A stretch of DNA of 36,475 nucleotides, taken from assembly GCA_024742755.1 (NCBI GenBank), contig JANSXW010000057.1, forward strand, positions 1 through 36,475, written 5' to 3'. Position 1 is the first letter of the stretch. Each line of letters opens with the position of its first letter. The notes under the pieces are model-generated. The model was not told the DNA's origin. It made no database searches and saw nothing but the letters and a program-made list of their open reading frames with translations. Made by a program: the position numbers and the translations under genes. Positions 32,292-36,475 of the stretch are shown here, piece by piece. The DNA comes from a bacterium (GTDB lineage Bacteria > Bacteroidota > Bacteroidia > Chitinophagales > Saprospiraceae).

Positions 32292-35200
32292 TTAAAGGCC
32301 CAGGCTTGCGCCAAAGATAAAGCCTATCGGACGAGGGAATGGGGCATTGTCTATACCACCCACACCTACTTCCGGATCAAGACCGCTGTATTTGGTGAAA
32401 ACGAGCAGGTTTTGACCGGTAACGTAGAACCGCAGGCTGGAAATACCGCGCTTAGGCAGCAAAGTGTAGCCTAAAGTCACGTTGTCCAGCCGCATAAAGG
32501 ACGCATCCTCTACGTAGTAGTCAGAGAAGTACTGAGGCGCGACAAACTGCGTCTCCAGTACAGACTCGTGAACGTTGTTGAGGAAGAACTGATCATTGCC
32601 AATGTTTACACCTTGTACTCTTTGATAATAACCACGGTTAGAAGCATTATTGTTGTAAACATAATTGCCAACTGCACCACGTATTGTCATGGCCAGGTCA
32701 AACCCTTTGAATTGGAAATTAGACGTCAAACCGTAGAGGATGTCCGGTGCAGGATTTTGGAATATCCGACGGTCCAGTTCATTGATCTGACCGTCGCCAT
32801 TCTGGTCAACGTACATCATAAGATCGTCCTCATCAGAAACAGGAGTGCCGTCGTCATTGAGGATGTGCTCATAGACGTAAAATGCGTCCACAGCCTGGCC
32901 AACCCGGAGAATCTGTACGTTGTTGCCTACACCTCCGGCGATGCCGCCCCGCAGGATACCTGCGTCACCAGCAATATTGGACAATCCCAGTACCTCGTTA
33001 CGGTTGTAAGCAACGTTACCGGTGAGGTCCCAGCTCATATCCGATGTTTTGAGGAGATTCGCATTTAGCGTCAGTTCCACACCCTGGTTTTGCAGCTCAC
33101 CGATATTAGTCAGCACGCGGTCAGACAGGTTGGTACCTGCCGGTACGTTGACTTCGAACAGCAACTGATTCGTATTCTGAGTGTAGTATTCAACGGCACC
33201 GTTGATACGGCCATTCGCGAAGCCAAACTCAAGGCCTACGTTGAGGGATGCGGTTTCCTCCCACTGCAGTCCAGGGTCGTAAGCATTCGGACGGGCTGTA
33301 TTGACAAAGATCGGGTTGCCATCTGCATCCGTACCGATTTGGTAACGTGCCCGCTGATCACTAAAGGCGTACTGTGGAAGGTAGCGGTAGTCGCCAATAT
33401 CCTGGTTACCTGTGATACCGTAGCTCACGCGAAGCTTCAGGTCAGAAAAAATATTGTTAAGCGATCCAGCCCAGTCTTCCTGAAGCACACGCCAGGCCAC
33501 AGCTGCAGATGGGAACAAGCCCCAGCGACTTTCCGGTCCGAAGCGGGTGGAACCGTCACGGCGCAGCGTTGCTGTCAGCACGTAGCGCTCGTCAAAGTTG
33601 TAAATCGCACGGCCCCAGAAAGAAATCAGGCGGTTTTCAAATACGGAGTTGGATGGGAATACGTCCTCGGCTTGTGCCGGCCCGTTAATTCCGAACTGAT
33701 CCGTAGAAAGGTTTTGCCCTTCAAACAATGGATACTGCTCGTAGAAGTCCTGATAGGAGTAACCCAATGTCAGCTTCAGGTTGTTGCGGTCATTGAGTGA
33801 CTTGTCGTAGTTCAGGTACGCATCAAACAGGTAGTTGGTCCGGGTGTAATTCTCAATTTTCACCAGGCCGTTAAAGTTGGCCACTTGCGTGTTCGTGTAA
33901 GTGGTTGGCTCAAAAGTGTTTCGGTCGCCCTGATTGACATCGAAGCCCAGGTTAGTTTTGACGCTCAGTCCCTCTAGAAGGTCGCCCAGGGAATACTCGA
34001 TTTCCATGTTACCAATGGTACGGAAAGACTGGCCTTCATCAATGCGTTGCTCGGCAGCAGAGACCGGGTTGCGCGGAGCCAGGCTGTTGCCATAGGAGAA
34101 GAAACCGCCGAAAGCTTCATTGTCGGGATCCAGTACCGGCTGCGTAGGATCAAAATCCCAGGCTGCGCCGATGCCCGGATCAAAAGCGTCGCGTGTACGT
34201 GCACCGCGCAGGTTGGTATTGATCTTCAGCTTGTCGTCAAAAAATCTGTGGTTATAGTTAAGGCTGAAACTTGCCCGCTCGGTCTCTGAACCCCGGATAA
34301 TACCTTCGAGTTGCTGATAACCGGCAGAGATGCGGTAGCCAAAGTCCTGTCCGCCTCCGGAAACACTCAGAGAGTGGTTCTGGCCTTGTGCCTGACGCAG
34401 CATTTCGTCAAACCAGTTGGTGTTGTTGTTGCCCAGAGCGTTGAGGCGGCTGGGGGCAAAGAAGGTAACTACATCACGGAAGTTGTCTGCATCAAGCATG
34501 GCAGGTTCGCCGCGGATTTCATTCACCGTATAGTAACCATCGTAGTTTACCCTAGGGCGGCTGCCAGCCTGCCCTTTCTTTGTGGTGATGATAATGACAC
34601 CGTTCGCACCCCGTGAACCGTAGATCGCTGTCGCTGAGGCATCTTTCAGTACGGTGAAGGACTCAATGTCGCTTGGATTGAGGAAGTTCAGCGGGTTGCG
34701 CCCGCCGGCAAACCCTTCATTATCAATAGGCATACCGTCAATCACGAAAAGCGGTTCATTACTTGCATTGATAGACGTACCACCCCGGATACGAATGGCG
34801 GATCCTCCACCAGGAGAACCATCCCCCGGTGCAATTTGCACACCCGCTACTTTACCCGTCAGCAGTTGTTCCGGAGATACAATGGCTCCACGGTTGAAGT
34901 TTTTGTCATCAATTTTCGCGACCACCCCGGTCGCATCTTCCTTGCGCACCGAGCCATAACCGATGACCACGACTTCCTCCAGTACTTCGGCGTCTTCGCC
35001 CAGTTGGAAGTCAAGCGTAACGGTCTCTCCGTCTCTAACAGTAATGGTTTTAGTAAGGTCTCCGTATCCCGTGTAGGATGCCCGGAGTTGCTGTTCGCCG
35101 GCCGGCACGTTTTCGAGGACGTAGTTACCGTCAAAGTCGGTAGCCGTTCCCCGGCTGCTGCCCACCAGCAGAATGGTAGCCCCGATCAGGGCTTCGCCAT

Positions 35201-35303
35201 TTTCGTCGATCGCTTGGCCTTTTACAGTACCCTGAGCATACCCCTGTTGGACCAGGAGCAGCGCAGCTGCAAAAGCCACGACCAATCGCAGAATGTTTTT
35301 CAT
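32292..35303 (-). CDS. SusC/RagA-family TonB-linked outer-membrane transporter
   Basis: TonB-dependent porin of 1003 residues that imports oligosaccharide or peptide captured by its SusD partner. In order: signal peptide 1-24 (ending LLVQQGYAQ); a carboxypeptidase-D-like regulatory domain about 27-105 (GQAIDENGEALIGATI, DFDGNYVLENVPAG); the TonB-box/plug start EEVVVIGYGSVRKEDATG; the plug with GGGSAIRIRGGTSI, DGMPIDNEGFAGG and ATAIYGSRGANGVIIITTKKG, in two parts; then the long beta-barrel ending GFIFGASLGL. All are SusC hallmarks. There is no anti-sigma or hybrid two-component regulator beside it. The inverted repeats about 55-75 bases upstream are a possible control site. Confidence 0.97.
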   Translation of the reverse strand: MKNILRLVVAFAAALLLVQQGYAQGTVKGQAIDENGEALIGATILLVGSSRGTATDFDGNYVLENVPAGEQQLRASYTGYGDLTKTITVRDGETVTLDFQLGEDAEVLEEVVVIGYGSVRKEDATGVVAKIDDKNFNRGAIVSPEQLLTGKVAGVQIAPGDGSPGGGSAIRIRGGTSINASNEPLFVIDGMPIDNEGFAGGRNPLNFLNPSDIESFTVLKDASATAIYGSRGANGVIIITTKKGQAGSRPRVNYDGYYTVNEIRGEPAMLDADNFRDVVTFFAPSRLNALGNNNTNWFDEMLRQAQGQNHSLSVSGGGQDFGYRISAGYQQLEGIIRGSETERASFSLNYNHRFFDDKLKINTNLRGARTRDAFDPGIGAAWDFDPTQPVLDPDNEAFGGFFSYGNSLAPRNPVSAAEQRIDEGQSFRTIGNMEIEYSLGDLLEGLSVKTNLGFDVNQGDRNTFEPTTYTNTQVANFNGLVKIENYTRTNYLFDAYLNYDKSLNDRNNLKLTLGYSYQDFYEQYPLFEGQNLSTDQFGINGPAQAEDVFPSNSVFENRLISFWGRAIYNFDERYVLTATLRRDGSTRFGPESRWGLFPSAAVAWRVLQEDWAGSLNNIFSDLKLRVSYGITGNQDIGDYRYLPQYAFSDQRARYQIGTDADGNPIFVNTARPNAYDPGLQWEETASLNVGLEFGFANGRINGAVEYYTQNTNQLLFEVNVPAGTNLSDRVLTNIGELQNQGVELTLNANLLKTSDMSWDLTGNVAYNRNEVLGLSNIAGDAGILRGGIAGGVGNNVQILRVGQAVDAFYVYEHILNDDGTPVSDEDDLMMYVDQNGDGQINELDRRIFQNPAPDILYGLTSNFQFKGFDLAMTIRGAVGNYVYNNNASNRGYYQRVQGVNIGNDQFFLNNVHESVLETQFVAPQYFSDYYVEDASFMRLDNVTLGYTLLPKRGISSLRFYVTGQNLLVFTKYSGLDPEVGVGGIDNAPFPRPIGFIFGASLGL

Positions 35304-35776
35304 AAGAGCTACAATTTAATTTAGGTTGTATGGTAAGTTTAGATTACCCGTGTCAATTTTAGTGTACACTTTACACTAATTCAATAGTTTGAGTGGTAGG
35401 CGTAAATCTCTGAAAACTTGGTATTTGTCGTTTTTGAGTAACAGTACGCAGTGGGGGTTAATGTAGTTTTTATACCAAGTCCTTCGGCAAATATATTCCT
35501 TGATTCGCAATTGCCCTATTTAATTTTGGAATAAATTTGAGCAAAACCCGACTTTCGTGAACCATTTGCTAAGTTTTCTGATTACAATTGATTGTTTGTT
35601 TCGATAGCCACAAAAGAAATCATCTTGCCTGTGCTATACCATGACCTTTGTCACTCCCGGGCTTTTTGTGCTTTGATCTTTATCATTTGAGTTGAAAGCA
35701 GGAGGGTACAGGGGCCTGCCCATCCCCTGGGATGGCGGCCCTACACCGTCTAAATGCAGCGACTACGCTTTCCGTA
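35304..35776. other. Regulatory region upstream of the susC homologue
   Basis: This 470-base gap lies between the 3' end of the exonuclease gene and the start of the susC homologue. The part nearest susC is AT-rich and holds the inverted repeats listed at 35359-35379. The string TATATTTG on the minus strand (35495-35488) matches TAnnTTTG, but I see no -33 element at the right spacing. I see no small gene or RNA that I can support, and no transposon ends. Confidence 0.5.
35359..35379. promoter_or_regulatory. Candidate operator: overlapping inverted repeats
   Basis: TTAGTGT (35359-35365) and ACACTAA (35373-35379) are exact inverted repeats with a 7-base spacer. Within them AGTGTACACT (35361-35370) is a perfect 10-base palindrome. 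The unit AGTGT/ACACT thus occurs three times in 19 bases. It sits 56-76 bases upstream of the SusC start, a usual place for a repressor or activator site. The regulator is unknown. Confidence 0.45.
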
Positions 35777-36394
35777 TTAAACTGCGGGGTTCACCTTCAG
35801 CCGGTCGATCATCTTGTTCAATTCGATAAAACAGCGCCCGGTCAGCACGGCATCTTCAAGGGCATTGTGCTCCTCGGTTTCGCGCTCCAGATTGAAATAA
35901 GCGGCAATAGCGGTGAGGCTTTGGCGCTCCGGCACGGCTTCTCCGGCGGCGCTGAAGATCGGGAACAGCGTGTGGGTCAGCGACTGCATGTCCAGCATGT
36001 GGTAGCTGAAGGGCCAGCGGCGGTTGATGATGCCGTAGGCGGCGCGCAGAAAAGCGAAGTCATTGACGATGCCCAGGCCCGCAATCATGGTGTGCCGCAG
36101 CGCCCGGCTGTTGTCAAACGGGTCCGGCTTGAGCTTTCGGAGCCCCAGCATCCAGGCTTCAAATTCAGGCAGGACATCATCCAGCATGGGCGCGTCTTTT
36201 AACTGCTCAAGGCTGATGCCATGAACTTCTTCAGAGGGTTTAGAGAACGCTTCCTCGTTTTCCGGGTACACGTAGGATTGATACCTGCCCAGTTCCATCC
36301 AGTTATCGGTGTAAAGCACTGCACCGATTTCGATAACATCGTGATAGCTCGGGTCGTCGCCCGACATTTCGAGGTCAATTACCAAATATTCCAT
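35777..36394 (-). CDS. DEDDh-family 3'-5' exonuclease
   Basis: A 205-residue single-domain nuclease of the DnaQ-like superfamily, degrading single-stranded DNA or RNA ends with two metal ions. Catalytic residues are present in order: Asp7 and Glu9 in VIDLEMSG (ExoI), VHGIS and Asp112 in IVNDFAFLRAAYG (ExoII), and His176 with Asp181 in EEHNALEDAVLTGR (ExoIII, DEDDh type). The acidic, short form without extra domains resembles stand-alone exonucleases rather than a DNA polymerase subunit; the substrate is unknown. Only 81 bases of its upstream region are in the window, with no clear promoter. Confidence 0.9.
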   Translation of the reverse strand: MEYLVIDLEMSGDDPSYHDVIEIGAVLYTDNWMELGRYQSYVYPENEEAFSKPSEEVHGISLEQLKDAPMLDDVLPEFEAWMLGLRKLKPDPFDNSRALRHTMIAGLGIVNDFAFLRAAYGIINRRWPFSYHMLDMQSLTHTLFPIFSAAGEAVPERQSLTAIAAYFNLERETEEHNALEDAVLTGRCFIELNKMIDRLKVNPAV

Positions 36395-36475
36395 AATGAG
36401 GTTTGTGGGGCTAAAATAAGGGATTTTTGCCGCTTTGGAAGCATCCCCGAAGCGATTGGCGGAAAAATATTGAGA

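Noticed and set aside
35488..35495. TATATTTG on the minus strand as the susC promoter
   Set aside because: It matches the -7 consensus, but there is no -33 TTTG at 19-21 bases and it is about 185 bases from the start codon, so the case is too weak to call.
1..36475. Defence islands, toxin-antitoxin pairs, prophage or integrative-element genes
   Set aside because: I looked for restriction enzymes, nucleases beside methylases, small toxin-antitoxin pairs, integrases and phage structural proteins and saw none. The DEDDh exonuclease and the AAA+ proteins alone do not support a defence call.

Overview
The window looks like chromosome from a member of the Bacteroidota, probably the Saprospiria/Lewinella-like branch (the lineage is inference). 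The signs are a SusC/SusD/SusE outer-membrane nutrient-uptake operon, two secreted proteins ending in type IX secretion (T9SS) sorting domains, Bacteroidota-type lipoprotein signals, weak or absent Shine-Dalgarno sequences, and several TAnnTTTG promoter elements. I see no rRNA, tRNA, CRISPR array or prophage.

Layout. 0.2-4.5 kb (+): a secreted alkaline phosphatase whose stop overlaps the start of a large Asp-box beta-propeller protein. 4.6-7.0 kb: a small helix-turn-helix protein (+), a flavin reductase (-) and NADP-isocitrate dehydrogenase (+). 7.3-9.8 kb (-): a T9SS cargo protein and an IscA/HesB iron-sulfur protein. 10.0-15.0 kb: two different short non-coding inverted-repeat elements (MITE-like) lie either side of a block with two small unknown genes (+) and a very unusual 1096-residue Clp-like AAA+ protein (-). 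15.1-18.6 kb (+): a surface protein made of five DUF4397 repeats plus a T9SS domain. 18.8-21.5 kb (+): a double CbbX/CfxQ-type AAA+ ATPase with a duplicated novel N-terminal domain. 21.7-25.9 kb (+): glucose-6-phosphate isomerase, a PfkB sugar kinase and TilS. 25.9-28.9 kb (-): S4 RNA-binding protein, PPK2 kinase, PspC-domain protein, a small membrane protein, dihydrofolate reductase and a TVP38-type membrane protein. 29.0-35.3 kb (-): the susCDE-type operon, with no polysaccharide-degrading enzyme beside it. 35.8-36.4 kb (-): a DEDDh exonuclease.

Most of the window is ordinary metabolism, folate/tRNA/Fe-S housekeeping and outer-surface biology. The strongest candidate for something undescribed is the 11.3-21.5 kb segment. 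The Clp-like protein has an apparently inactivated first AAA+ domain, a second AAA+ domain without the usual GYVG pore loop, and a C-terminal extension that reads like a peptide-chain release factor with its GGQ catalytic region removed. About 4 kb away is the double CbbX-like ATPase. A ribosome- or translation-linked remodelling role is a hypothesis only. The nearby 157-bp inverted-repeat element with a clean 9-bp target duplication is directly visible in the sequence and shows that this segment has been a target for transposition.
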